Positions 34,123 to 44,487 of a DNA stretch of 64,000 bases are shown here, one piece after another. Location of the stretch: NCBI GenBank assembly GCA_023014485.1, contig JAJOZX010000196.1, forward strand, positions 575,001-639,000, in the 5' to 3' direction. Source of the stretch: Bathynomus jamesi. Taxonomy: Eukaryota > Arthropoda > Malacostraca > Isopoda > Cirolanidae. The translations under genes were made by a program, and so were the position numbers. Below the pieces are notes generated by a model. That model did not search any database. It was not told the DNA's origin and saw nothing but the letters and a program-made list of their open reading frames with translations. Positions within the stretch are counted from its first letter, which is position 1, and every line of letters begins with the position of its first letter.

Positions 34123-34381
34123 TAACCCTTTCGTTCCGGGTGTGGCATATAAACTACACTTTCAATTTGCGCTCAGATCCGGGTGTGGTAAATAAACCAA
34201 CGCCTAATCTTTTGTGAACTCCGGGTGTAGTTTATAAACCAAGAGTATATCCCTCTCTTTCCACCCTCTGGGGTTGAAAATGGGAAGTGGGGGGGGGGGG
34301 GATATATGTATTGTAATTCGAATTCAATAGTTCAAATTCATTTAATTCGCTTGAAAGTTATGCCCGTAGTGAAAGGGTTAA
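34123..34381. mobile_element. piggyBac-like MITE with internal repeat
   Basis: TTAACCCTTTCG at the left and GAAAGGGTTAA at the right, TTAA duplicated. Inside, TCCGGGTGTGGTAAATAAAC-type sequence repeats three times at about 34136-34225. A run of about twelve G lies near 34290. Non-coding. Confidence 0.7.
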
Positions 34382-34468
34382 ATTTGTCAAAATTTGTTTA
34401 TGTACTGAATTACGATCCTTTGACTCCATTGTATGACATACTTCATTTAAATAAACGTTAAATTTTTT

Positions 34469-34672
34469 GGATCACCCGAAGCTCAAGGCCTCCCAGCCTT
34501 CTTTAGTTAGCCTTATATGGTTAACTAACGAAAATATCACGACCTAACCAAACCAATCGTTAGGTCAACTGTACGCCCTTGACGATTGGTTAGGTTAGGT
34601 CGTGATATTTTCGTTAGTTAGCCTTATAAAGCTAACTAAAGAAGGCTGGGGACCCTGATCTTCAGGTGATCC
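34469..34672. mobile_element. Palindromic ~200-bp element, copy 1, 9-bp target duplication
   Basis: Arms from GGATCACCCGAAGCTCA to its near complement TCTTCAGGTGATCC pair over almost the whole length. AAATTTTTT flanks both sides (34460-34468, 34673-34681). Inner arm motif CTAACGAAAATATCACGACC. Two relatives are at 55886-56048 and 56556-56761. A 9-bp duplication and long arms suggest Mutator-like origin. Confidence 0.78.
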
Positions 34673-34712
34673 AAATTTTTTTATTAATTATATCCTTCTA
34701 AAATGAACTATA

Positions 34713-34936
34713 CAGGGTGTTTCAGGTCTACCCTAGAAATATGGAAAAGAAACACTTCATATTAGTTACGGAATTACTATGACAAACTTGAAATACCAAA
34801 TACCAAACACAAACTATAAATTGGCGGAATTTGTAGTTCGTATTTGGTATTTGGTATTTGAAGTTCGTCATAGTATTCCATAACTAATATGAAGTGTTTG
34901 TTTTCCATATTTCTAGGGGCGACCTGAAACACCGTG
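34713..34936. mobile_element. 224-bp palindromic mariner-type MITE
   Basis: CAGGGTGTTTCAGGTC and GACCTGAAACACCGTG ends with TA flanks. The full unit folds back on itself, with ATACCAAATACCAAACAC near the loop. Confidence 0.85.
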
Positions 34937-34939
34937 TAT

Positions 34940-35168
34940 AACTGAGTATGTAAAATAGTGAAGAAGCGAAAGTATTGTCATTGATTGAAGTAGGACCCAT
35001 GTGTCCATTGGCGAAATGTTAAATGCTAAATTCAATGCACGTTGAAGTACCATCTTAAAAATTGAATTTACTAAAGTTATAAAGGTTACGTCATCCAGTA
35101 TCTAAATCTCGTTTCTTTTACACTTTTTCCTCGTGCTTCCTTCGCGAATGTAATGATTGGGTTTCTTA
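34940..35168. other. Non-coding spacer
   Basis: No gene or repeat recognised. Confidence 0.4.
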
Positions 35169-35357
35169 ACCTCCTTCGCAACATTTAAAGGTCCTATGAC
35201 GGAGAGGACTTACATCTTTAGGGGGGATCCGAACCACGGGTCGCTACATAATCTGGATGCAGAGGACGGTCTCCCATCCAGTTACTATCCAGACCCAATG
35301 TCACTCAACTTCGCTCATCAACGGAAGCAGTTATGACACTGGCCACAATGTAGACCT
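35169..35357 (-). mobile_element. 5S rRNA-derived SINE, copy 2
   Basis: Minus strand reads GTCTACATTGTGGCCA, GAGCGAAGTTGAGTGACATT, AACTGGATGGGAGACCGTCC, then GTGGTTCGGATCCCCCC and a tail with GTCCTCTCCGTCATAG. It preserves a better 5S-like start than copy 1 and shares the same core and tail. Confidence 0.85.
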
Positions 35358-35947
35358 CTCCTTTTGCGAAACTGCCCGAAAATGAACATAAAAACCTCAG
35401 TACTCTTGCTAAAAACAGAAATCATTACTTTTGTCGGAAAGTGAAGTTTCTGGTATTAATGGCAACTGGACTGACTGGCTTGACAGCTGACAGCTGACAA
35501 CCACAGCGATCGACTGTCAAGATCATCAGTTCACAAAAATCTCTCGACATCTCGAAAATCAAAAAGCTTAGTTGTCTTTCAGAATGTTTTATCACTAACT
35601 CTAATTTTGACTTAAGGAATGTTCTCTTCGTAAAAGTAATAATTACACCCACACTTTCTTGTAGATTTTCTGTTCACGCATTCAATTTTTCCTACAAAAA
35701 CGTAATTATAAAATGGGTTTGAAAATTATGTCTTGAAATTTTACAACAACGTCGACATATTAAATGTTTTATAATTAATATACGTAAAAATTAAACAAAT
35801 TTAAAAAGCATTTACAGAAATTAAAAGACCCAATTTTAATTAAACTGTCTTGGAAACAGAAATTTAAAGTATAAATATACTGCAAACCTCATTTGTAAGG
35901 TATTTTAATAAACAATCAGTATTTTGATTATTGTCCGTTAGAATGAT

Positions 35948-35999
<52 letters not shown>

Positions 36000-36692
36000 T
36001 ATTTCCAAACCTGCCCACTGTGGGCGGGGGTGAGAGTGATGAGGAGGAGGAGGGCAGAGCCTTCTTTCTTTTTTGTGCTAACTCTATTCTCCGTGAGAGG
36101 TCTGCGTTCGAACTAATTATATGTGTGCTACCTAGAGTCGGCTGTAAAGCTGTTGTGGCTCTCTCTCTCTCTCTCGCTCTCTCTCCCTCACGTCACTCTA
36201 CATTGTTCTGTATTTCTTAGTTATTACAATCGTTGAAATTATTTCATTTCTCCCAATTTTATTATGGGGATTAATATGACTCTCGTCATATCACGGGAGC
36301 TAGGTTCGTATACCTTTATTGTCTATCCTTAATATAAATGTCATTCATCATATAAATGATAATAAGAGAACTCAAACAAATAACACACGCATCAGATAAA
36401 CCTGCATTTCGAGTTTTCTCGTGTTCTGAATTTCTGTTATCAAGGATGCATTTGTACAGTATCTTCCCAAGCAGAGCTATTGAATAATTTATTTTGGGAT
36501 TTTATCTTTCTTTTGAGGATTTTATTTATAATGGGGGGTTCTCTTTCGCTCTTTATTTATCATTATTTTTTGTCTGATCACTTCTGTCTTTATTCGTTAT
36601 GGAGGATTTTGTTTTTTTCTATTTTATTTATTATTGTTTGTTGTTGTTTTAATTTATTACAATAACCTCTCTCTCTCTGTCTCTGTCTGTCC

Positions 36693-36772
<80 letters not shown>

Positions 36773-37168
36773 GTTATCTTTTAAATTATGTTTTGTGTCT
36801 GGCGGAATTTGTTTTCATGTTCTTTGCTGAAATCAATTTGGACAAATTCACTTCCAGAAGCCAAACAATCATCGTTCTTCTTGACAAGACTCCGCTTCTG
36901 AAAGTCAATATCCATTCACTTCTTAATAATTCTCTACCTTTAGAATAAATATCTTTTCAATGACAGGATTATGAATTCTGTGCAATATCGATGGAAAGGC
37001 TTTTACTGAACAGACTGCTGAAGAGGGAAAAATGTATTCCTTTTGTGATGGGCATAATAGCCTTACCTCTCAATTAGGGTGTTATTTGTCCTGTATTGTT
37101 TGGCGTCCTCAGTGCTGTTTGAGATGCTTCATTTCACAATTGCACTTAAAGCACTTCCGCCCGCCGCG

Positions 37169-37222
<54 letters not shown>

Positions 37223-37364
37223 ATATTGAAACACACAGAGCAAGTTTCGCACCCAATTTCTGGGGCTTCTTCAGGCAAAGAAATTTTTGGGTGCGAATAG
37301 CTACGTTTGGTATTTCATTATACCCGCATTTTTCAATATCACACATAAATACACACACACACAC

Positions 37365-37397
<33 letters not shown>

Positions 37398-38340
37398 GGA
37401 AGTTATTTAAATCTAGAATTTAGCGTCTGTTTCAAGTGTGTACACACAAGTGAGATTTAGGCATTACCACATAATTTCTTTTGTGTGTCCGTATTGTATA
37501 TATAACTGTGAAACTCTATCAACCAAAGCCAGATTGAAAAACTTGTAAATATTTATTAAGTGAAGAACATTATTTGAAATCGGCTGAGGTAAGCTCTCTC
37601 TATAAAGTATGGTTTTCCTTACCTCTGACACTCAGTGTGCAAACGGCACCCGAGCCGTGCGGGACTTTGCGGAGTTCGCAACGTTGTCTTTTCGCTTGGC
37701 CTGCAATAGAGTGTTCTGACAATGTTTTTCTACGAGTATATTTAGATTTTCCTTCGTGTGATATTTCTTTGAAATATTTTGGCTCCATGGAAAGCGAAGG
37801 CGAGACTTAATTAGAAAATTTAAATATATTTTACAAAGAAAATTCGTAATATTTCCGAAATACTGAAATATATTTAGAAAATTCTGGACCTGATTCCGAT
37901 TTTAATATTTTAAAATTCTCACGACTAAAAGTCAAATGATTTTTGTCTTTGGAAAAGCTGTAATTTAAACTTCGATTTCAAATATTCATTCACGCAAAAA
38001 ATCAATTAATTTAATGTACTCTTTTAGAAATACTGTTTCCAGAAGTGGTTGATGCACGAAGTATAATAGAAATTTTGGTTATTCATTAATTAATTAATTA
38101 ATTAATACAAATATGTAAAAATTAATTTGGATAAATTTTGGGATACTTAACTAAAATAATTAGCAAATATGAGGACTATAACTACGACGTAAGTATACAA
38201 AAACAATTAGTAAATACACACAGTAGGAACGATTTAACAATTATTATAAACATACAGAAATAGATGGATAAACCAAGTTAACGATAGAGTTAATAATAAA
38301 TACAATAAATATAGAAAACAATGAAGCATCTTAGTTGTTT
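35358..38340. other. Non-coding DNA rich in CT and CA microsatellites
   Basis: (CT)n at 35949-35998, 36160-36185 and 36665-36772 (with CTGT units), (CG)n(CA)n at 37167-37222, (TA)n at 37373-37397. An inverted pair around 37230-37345 (GTTTCGCACCCAATTT / GGGTGCGAATAGC) surrounds the CA tract. No gene recognised. If the exon at 38378 begins its gene, the promoter may lie here, but no motif is clear. Confidence 0.5.
36665..36772. repeat. (CT)n/(CTGT)n microsatellite
   Basis: Long pyrimidine tract with CTGT units at its left end. It falls inside a Ser/Leu-rich open frame that is not a gene. Confidence 0.93.
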
Positions 38341-38377
38341 TTATACAATGAAAGACGTTTTTAACAATAATTAAGCG

Positions 38378-38643
38378 ATGTTGAGAGGTATGCCAGGAAG
38401 TCTGCAATTCTTCTCAACCGTTAAAGAAGATAATGTGGTACTCGTACTAACTGTACTCATAGTGTACTCCAATGGGCTCTTTGGGGACTTCGTACACGAT
38501 GATGTATCCGCAGTGCTTAGAAATTCCGACGTTCAAGGGCAAACACCCATTTGGAAAGTTTTTGTAAATGACTTTTGGGGAATGCCAATAACAAATGGAG
38601 CATCTCACAAATCTTACAGACCCCTCACCATTCTCTCCTTCAG
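38378..38643 (+). CDS. TMTC1: TMTC1-like protein O-mannosyltransferase, first recognisable exon
   Basis: Encodes about 88 residues of a TMTC protein, a multi-pass ER membrane enzyme family linked to O-mannosylation of cadherins. A hydrophobic segment (NVVLVLTVLIVYSNGLFG, residues 19-36) is followed by the luminal acidic motif GDFVHDD (36-42), the family block NDFWG (64-68) and SHKSYRPLTILSF (76-88). FVHDD and the 'NSDV' stretch fit TMTC1 better than TMTC2 or TMTC4. The exon ends at CAG followed by GTAGGT (donor at 38644). A stop lies two codons before the ATG, so this ATG is the likely start; an acceptor at AATTAAG just upstream is an alternative. No later exon was found within the window. 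Unlike the surroundings, the sequence is uninterrupted. Confidence 0.85.
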
Positions 38644-38891
38644 GTAGGTCTTAGATTAAGAGAACCGCATTGTTCACATTATTATTATTATTATTATTTA
38701 TTATTATTATCAAACACGTCTTTTTAACTGAATTAACTTTCCTTAAGTTTATGAAAGAATTTGTTCAAAAGTTGGTTGGTTGGTTGGAAATCTACTCATT
38801 GAAAGCAACTTTCGTAGCTAAAGAATTACTTTTGGAACAAAAACATTGAAACTATTTTTAACTATTCATTTATTTAAATATTATCTACGAA

Positions 38892-38952
<61 letters not shown>
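38644..38952. other. Start of putative TMTC intron 1; ATT and CA/TA microsatellites
   Basis: Begins with a GTAGGT donor. Contains ATT (38684-38710), CA (38891-38907) and long TA (38908-38951) tracts. Confidence 0.55.
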
Positions 38953-38954
<2 letters not shown>

Positions 38955-39357
38955 TATAACTGCAATGACCGCGCAGTATATAAATGAATAGAAACGACAT
39001 AAGTGTTAAGGAACGTTCGCCTCATTTTTCATTATTCGTTATCTCTCCTCCTCGTGTGCAGAAACGTTCCTTAACACTTATGTCGTTTCTATTCATTTAT
39101 ATACTGCGCGGTCATTGCAGTTATATGCGCATATTCACGATTTGCGAGGGTGCCCTCTCAGGGTATTGGTTTCTGCCCTATGTGGGAGAATTTCGATTTG
39201 TGATTGAGTGAGGTCCGTAGCATAATGGTAGAGCGTCCGACCGGCAATTGGAAGGCCCTGGGTTCGATTCCCGGGCGGTTCGCCTCATTTTTCATTATTC
39301 GTTATCTCTCCTCCTCGTGTGCAGAAACGTTCCTTAACACTTATGTCGTTTCTATTC
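38953..39357 (+). mobile_element. tRNA-derived foldback element, copy 1
   Basis: Inverted arms: 38953-39016 pairs with 39063-39126 (GAATAGAAACGACATAAGTG against CACTTATGTCGTTTCTATTC). A leader follows (CTCTCAGGGTATTGG to GATTGAGTGA), then a tRNA-like head (39212-39283) and a direct repeat of the tail CGCCTCATTTTTCATTATTC at 39281-39357. (TA)n bounds both ends. The same modules appear as inverted dimers at 44484-44760 and 48838-49285. Confidence 0.78.
39212..39284 (+). other. tRNA-like head, anticodon-loop GGC
   Basis: Fits a cloverleaf: acceptor GGTCCGT pairs 6 of 7 with GCGGTTC; A box TAGCATAATGG; anticodon stem TCCGA/TTGGA with loop CCGGCAA; T arm CTGGG/CCCGG around TTCGATT; perfect B box GGTTCGATTCC. 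Position 33 is C, not U, and the acceptor has a mismatch. It is therefore a pol III promoter module of the repeat, not a working tRNA gene. Confidence 0.75.
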
Positions 39358-40024
39358 ATATATATATATATATTTCATATAATTAATTGTTAAAAATATG
39401 GCGTAAAAATTTACATTTTGGAATATGTATTTTCAACTAATAATAAATTTATGGTTGTTATACACAAAAGCGCTTGGGAAAGACTTTCTGTAGAACACTT
39501 GTTGCCTATGATTAACCTTGTCAGAGGCAGTGAATGAGTCTTTCATTTATAACATCGTTTTCCGTCGTGGTTCAGCGAGCTGTTGTAACGGATTTTTCAC
39601 CCGAATTCCGTCGCTTAATTACCCGGGAAATGGGTATAAAATGGGTATAAAATGACGTTGATATAAGGCATTAATACCAACTATTTTTCTTATCTGGTGC
39701 TCTGTGGAATAACTTTATAAATCCAATGTTACATTTAATGCTGACACTGGCATCGAGAGTAAGGCACTGCATGGCACAGTGTCATAAATCTTCTTCCTTC
39801 GAGTTTATCTCTAAACGTCTCCTCTTCTCTCGATGCTCCAAAGACGTTAAACAAGCGAAGATTCGGGTCACTGCGGAAGTGCGAGAAAGGCAACGTCAGC
39901 GGGAAACCTTATTTCCTATTCTAACCCGATATAAAAAGAAAGAAGATTTTGATAAAACTTATGTATTCCAGTCTTTAAGATTTCTCACTTGGAAAATCAC
40001 CCGATTTATATATATATATATATA
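39358..40024. other. Non-coding DNA
   Basis: Short TA runs at both ends and an open frame without motifs. No gene recognised. Confidence 0.45.
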
Positions 40025-40638
40025 CAGGGTGATTCATAAATGCGTTTCATAAATCGCAGGGTGTATTCTTGAGACAAAAGTAAAAAGGAAGGACCATATA
40101 AACAAGTCGAGAAACCCGTAGGTTTCGAGCTATAGCACGCGACAGAAAAATGAAATTCCTGCTAAAGATTTTTTATATTTTATGCAACTATACAGTGTGA
40201 TATATTTGCTTCATTAAAGTAAATGTTCGAAATTCGTTCCTACTTCTTGAATGCATGTCTCAGCATGTCGCACCAGTGATTGTCCGAGAAGTCCGAGCAC
40301 GTAATGAATTGTAGCAACGAGTTCGAGACAATTGCGAAACGATCTGCAATACTCCAGGAATTTTTGAGTGTGTCATACAATCAGTGGTGCGACGTACTGA
40401 GGCATGCATTCAAGAAGTAGGAAAGAATTTCGAACATTTACTTTAATGAAGCAAATGTATCACACTGTGTATTTGCATAAAATGCCAAAAAATCTTTAGC
40501 AAGAGTTTCATTTTTCTGTCGCGTGCTATAGCTCGAAACCTACGGGTTTCTCGACCTATGTTTATATGGTCTTTCTTCTTTACTTTTGTCTCAAGAATAC
40601 ACCCTGCAATTTATGAAACACATTTATGAATCACCCTG
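40025..40638. mobile_element. 614-bp foldback mariner derivative made of two transposase 3' ends
   Basis: Ends CAGGGTGATTCATAAATGCG and CATTTATGAATCACCCTG, TA-flanked inside (TA)n. Each arm carries the end of a mariner-type transposase: plus strand ...CVIQSVVRRTEACIQEVG, then KNFEHLL-stop (40369-40446); minus strand VRHAETCIQEVGTNFEHLL (40283-40226). This is the usual C-terminus of IS630/mariner transposases. The element is therefore an inverted duplication of one end of an autonomous transposon. Confidence 0.82.
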
Positions 40639-40688
40639 TGTATATATATATATATTTAAAAAAAAAAAAATTTCGAGGCATTCATAGT

Positions 40689-40783
40689 TTAACCCTTTAC
40701 AGCCCAGTGTCACTTTACTGGCTGGCTCACGCCAGACGATTTTATTCAGTCTCGGAAAAGACCTCCGTGCAGTAAAGGGTTAA
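40689..40783 (+). mobile_element. piggyBac-like MITE, TTAACCCTTTA family, copy 3
   Basis: TTAA targets at 40689-40692 and 40780-40783; ends CCCTTTACAGCCCAG and GTGCAGTAAAGGG. Shares GGCTCACGCCAG and CAGTCTCGGAAAAGACCTC with the pair at 10459-10659. Confidence 0.82.
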
Positions 40784-40850
40784 TTAAGTACAAGTATGGA
40801 GAGTTAAACATTCTCGTAACCTCATAGTAGTTCCGTGCGTTGGTCTCCCT

Positions 40851-40985
40851 TCACATGACAGTCAAGCTGGTGGCCCCGCCTCTAGGCCTGGCTTGGTGGA
40901 GGAGCGAGTTACTATCTTGCACTCTCCACCGCACATAGCCAAGTACACCCGGCCCATCTGGTACCGTCCTGAGCCAGGTGTGTAT
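40851..40985 (-). pseudogene. LINE A C-terminal fragment
   Basis: Minus strand reads WLRTVPDGPGVLGYVRWRVQ, DSNSLLHQARPRGGATSLTV, stop, aligning with the last ~45 codons of LINE A (WLRTIPNEPGVAGYVRWRVQ). The 5' side stops at a (TA)n tract at 40981-41000, so the insertion is extremely 5' truncated or cut by the microsatellite. The open frame continuing beyond (to 41132) has no LINE A similarity. Confidence 0.85.
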
Positions 40986-41000
40986 ATATATATATATATA

Positions 41001-41817
41001 TGAGGAGATTGTAGACACCAATCGTCCAGGGAAGTACTCCGGGGAGGGGACGTTAAGTAGGAGTTTTCCTGTCACTGTCCTCTTTAGCTGATCTTTTTCC
41101 GTGTCTCTTCTATCCTGTAAACAGTCCAACATGCTCTCAAATACATACTTCTCCCTCTATTCTTCATTACACAAAATGTACATGCATACATTACACAATC
41201 TTTTCAAAATTTATTAAAAAAATGGCATCGTAAGCCTCGGAAACCTTAATTTTAATTCTCTTTTTTATAAACGGGACCATTTTTGCGGTCGCCCACCCTT
41301 GGCCCCTCCTTCCTGTCTGTCTGTCTGTCTGTCTTTCTCTCTGTCTCTCTCTCTCTCTTTTAAACATCTGATACCTTAAACGCTATTTGTATTTTTTATT
41401 TTTATTAACTGAAATAGAAGCATGAAAATATTTTACTGTACCTTTAAAATATTTTACTGTACCTTGAAAATATTTCACTGTACCTTCTCTACGCGTAAAG
41501 AATTAGTCCCCTAATTCAAAACATGCTCTATGTGTAGAAAAGGTACGGTAAAAATGTCATGCTTTCATTTCAGTTAATAAAAAATAATACAAACCTTTTA
41601 AAATGTCACATGTTGAAAAAAAGTCACCCGAGATTTATATGATAATGATAAGCTTTATTGGCATGAGATAAAGTCCATAAAAAAGGTCCATTATTCATGA
41701 ACGTATAACCAATACGATTTCACAACCAATAATAAATTTAAAAACTAAAAATTAAGACTACAAAAATGGAAATTAATATTTGTTGTGTAGATATATATAT
41801 ATATACTGTATATATAT
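41001..41817. other. Non-coding DNA
   Basis: CTGT/CT tract at 41310-41358 and a short repeated phrase TGTACCTT..AAAATATTT at 41435-41485. No gene recognised. Confidence 0.45.
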
Positions 41818-42225
41818 GACCTTGGTTTTGCTTCCGCCCGAATTGTTTATTGTGACGAAGGTCAGGCTTAATGCTCTACCTTGTATTATCTAAGGCTTAC
41901 TTTCGCCAGAATTGTTCATTCTGATGAAGATCAAGCTTGTTACCTCACCTTAGACCTATAGCTTAACGTGGAATCCGAACCACGACCTAACAAGGAAGTC
42001 AAAAAATACCAAGTCCTCCTCTGAACTCAGTTTCACGAAGTCGCGATCAGTGACCCAACATCTTAACAACTAGGCTAACCAGGGCACCCATTTATGTACC
42101 AGCCAATTTTTTTTGCACGGAAAGATGACTAGCTGGGTGAGCTGAACGCCGCCTGAACTTGCGGGGAATTGAAGCCAGGTTGATTTTTCGGCCAGTGATG
42201 CTAGCCACTACACCATATGATAATG
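41818..42225 (-). mobile_element. Dimeric tRNA-headed SINE, copy 1 (near complete)
   Basis: Read on the minus strand: first tRNA-like head (TGGTGTAGTGGCTAGCATCA, then GGCTTCAATTCC; 42216-42160), a spacer, a second head (CCTGGTTAGCCTAGTTGTTA; 42088-42049), a core CGTGGTTCGGATTCCACG with TTAAGCTATAGGTC (41990-41953), then two tandem body units containing GAATGAACAATTCTGGCG (about 41940-41820). The core's GGTTCGGATTCC doubles as a B box. Other copies: 42824-42987, 47312-47395, 61095-61393. Confidence 0.78.
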
Positions 42226-42530
42226 ATACACCATATATGATAATGATAAGCTTTATCCCTATAAGCTCCTATAAGCCCCTATAAGTCCCTGTAAGTCCCT
42301 ATAAGCCCCTATAAACCCCTATTATAAGCCCTATATACTGTATAGTGTATAGGGCCTATACATATGGAAATGAAAAAGTTTGTTGGAAGACCAATAGTCC
42401 CTATGCCTAATAATAATAATACAACCTGAAACAAAAAATAAGCTAAAAAGTAAAAAATATAAATAAAAATATTCTAAGAAAATAGAAATACAAATAATGA
42501 AAAAATAGCAATGGCGAAGTTAAATGGAAC
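42226..42530. repeat. Short CCTATAAG-type tandem repeats
   Basis: CCCTATAAG/CCCCTATAAG units at about 42255-42330, then AT-rich DNA. No gene recognised. Confidence 0.6.
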
Positions 42531-42534
42531 TACA

Positions 42535-43495
42535 GACAAACGTTTTCATACCATGAAGTCCATAGTTTAGATGACATCATAGCAGAATTGATGAATAGTT
42601 TGAGTAATTAGGTTGGCTGACTTTTTAAATTTTTTGCATTAGGCTGCATTGAGCACGTCTTGATACCTCCGGGAAAATCGAGACATTTTGTTGTTAGCAA
42701 ACATTTGCGAAGCTATGCATCTTTGGGGTAACTTATGTAGGAGTCTGAAAGATCTCTTATGAAGCAAATTTAGGGTTCTGCCAGAACCTTCTTCATATTT
42801 TCCCCAGAGTTGCTGCCCATATATATAATCTTGGGTTTGCTTCCGCCCGAATTGATCATTCTGACGAAGGTCAAGCTTAATGCTGTACCTTATATTATCT
42901 TAGGTTTACTTCCGCCAGAACTGCTCATTCCGATGAAGGTCAAGCTTGTTGCCTCACCTTAGACCTATAGCTTAACGTGGGATCCGAACCCATGTTCCTG
43001 CAGAAGGTACGAAAGAGTGTCTTTAGCCTCGCTTGTACAGAATCGAAGTTCCTATTAATCATGTTTGCTCTAGAACTGAGGGCTCGATATTGTTTCCTTA
43101 TGTCTGAGTCATCACTCAAGGAGATGGTGCTACTTCCTCTATTATTCGCCCTTCGTTTTGAAACTAATATCAGCTGACTGATTAGGGCTTTTGGGAGGGA
43201 TGCATAACATTAGTTTTTATAACATTTAAAATTGATATCATGGATCTGCGAATAGAATTCGCAGCTTCTTAGAAGACAGCCAACACCTTTAACAGAAGGA
43301 CACTTATTAACACTGTATCATCGGCATAGATTAAGTTATTTATCTTCGTGTTATCTATACAACATCCAACTTTTGCCTCAGTAAGTGAACCAATGAAACC
43401 ATCAATATACACATTAAACAGCAGAGGAGAGAGAAAGGAGCCTTGCCTCACTCCGCAGGGAGAAAAAAACACTTGGACAGTACATTGCTTCACCT
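42535..43495 (-). pseudogene. LINE B reverse transcriptase fragment, interrupted by a SINE
   Basis: Minus-strand order: GVRQGSFLSPLLFNVYIDGF and NNLIYADDTVLI (RT palm with the catalytic YADD intact, 43457-43310), broken frames with QIHDINF-like sequence, SDIRKQYRALSSRANMINRN and ARLKTLFRTFCRNM (43110-42991), then after the inserted SINE YGQQLWGKYEEGSGRTLNLL and FRLLHKLPQRC (42822-42720). The N-terminal part and endonuclease are missing. The family differs clearly from LINE A in sequence and C-terminal design. Confidence 0.8.
42824..42987 (-). mobile_element. Dimeric-SINE body fragment inserted in LINE B
   Basis: Two tandem body units and the core GTTCGGATCCCACG lie between the codons for ...FCRNM and YGQQLW. 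CCCAT occurs at both junctions, a short target duplication. The tRNA heads are absent. Confidence 0.75.
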
Positions 43496-43499
43496 AAAT

Positions 43500-44114
43500 G
43501 TTCTAACAAAACATAGAACACAACACAACATCACTAGTGCGCTGAACCTCTGGTCCACTCCGCAGAGGGCGATCGGTTATCTGCGTGCCGCCGGTTTGCT
43601 CGATCAGGGTGGGCTGATCGGCTAACCAACAACGACAATAACAACCTAAACGTAAAAGACTGGTGGGTATACCAAAATTTCAATATACTTAATATGGACA
43701 TATGAACTTGTTTTGAACATAAATTCGTAGATATAACTTAAATGCTTCAGTATTTGTTCAAAGCACCGCTCCTTCCATACACTCATTCAGCTTAGAAGCA
43801 GCTCGCAGCATCATTGCCAAATATACAGAGGATCAACGTACGAAGGAGGCTAAGTGGTTCACCTGCATTGGAAGCAACAGTGCTTTAACTTATCCTATTC
43901 CAGTAGGTGGTCCTATCCATAATCGTTATCGTATTTTCGTCATTAGTTTGCATTACAGATACTCCTGGTTGTGTAGGTCCGGGATGCATGATTTATCAGG
44001 AGCAAGATGCATTGCATAATTGGGGTTCCTCCCGGAGGTAACGCAAATGCACGCGTTCTAATTAGAAACACATTCATCTCACTTCATTCCTGCTGCTCTG
44101 CTGCACAAATTGGA

Positions 44115-44158
<44 letters not shown>

Positions 44159-44439
44159 ATATATATATGCCTTATTTGTAACGAAATATATCATGCAAAA
44201 AAATTATGTATCATATGCTGCATGACGTTATAAATTCATCTTCACTGCGACAATTTCTTTAGTGGCACTCCTACAGCAGTAGAGTGTGTTTGTGTTTCGA
44301 CTCGTCCGTCTATCGATTTTAATGGCAGGTGGTTCAATGCTTCCTTTTCACTTCAATAGTATACTCAGGAATAGGGACTCTAAAATTTAACATGTTTCGC
44401 AATCTTGTGACATGTAGAGGGCCAAGTATGGCACTTTTA

Positions 44440-44480
<41 letters not shown>
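43500..44480. other. Non-coding DNA with (CTAT)n and (TA)n
   Basis: CTAT tetranucleotides at 44114-44158 lead into TA; another TA tract at 44441-44483 abuts the next element. No gene recognised. Confidence 0.5.

Positions 44481-44483
<3 letters not shown>

Positions 44484-44487
<4 letters not shown>

Noticed and set aside
39212..39284. Functional tRNA gene with anticodon GGC
   Set aside because: The cloverleaf is imperfect, position 33 is not U, and the same sequence recurs in inverted repeats with a common tail, so it is a repeat head.
41000..41132. Extension of the LINE A fragment (frame continuing through the TA tract)
   Set aside because: Residues beyond the microsatellite do not match LINE A or any motif; the join is a chance open frame through (TA)n.
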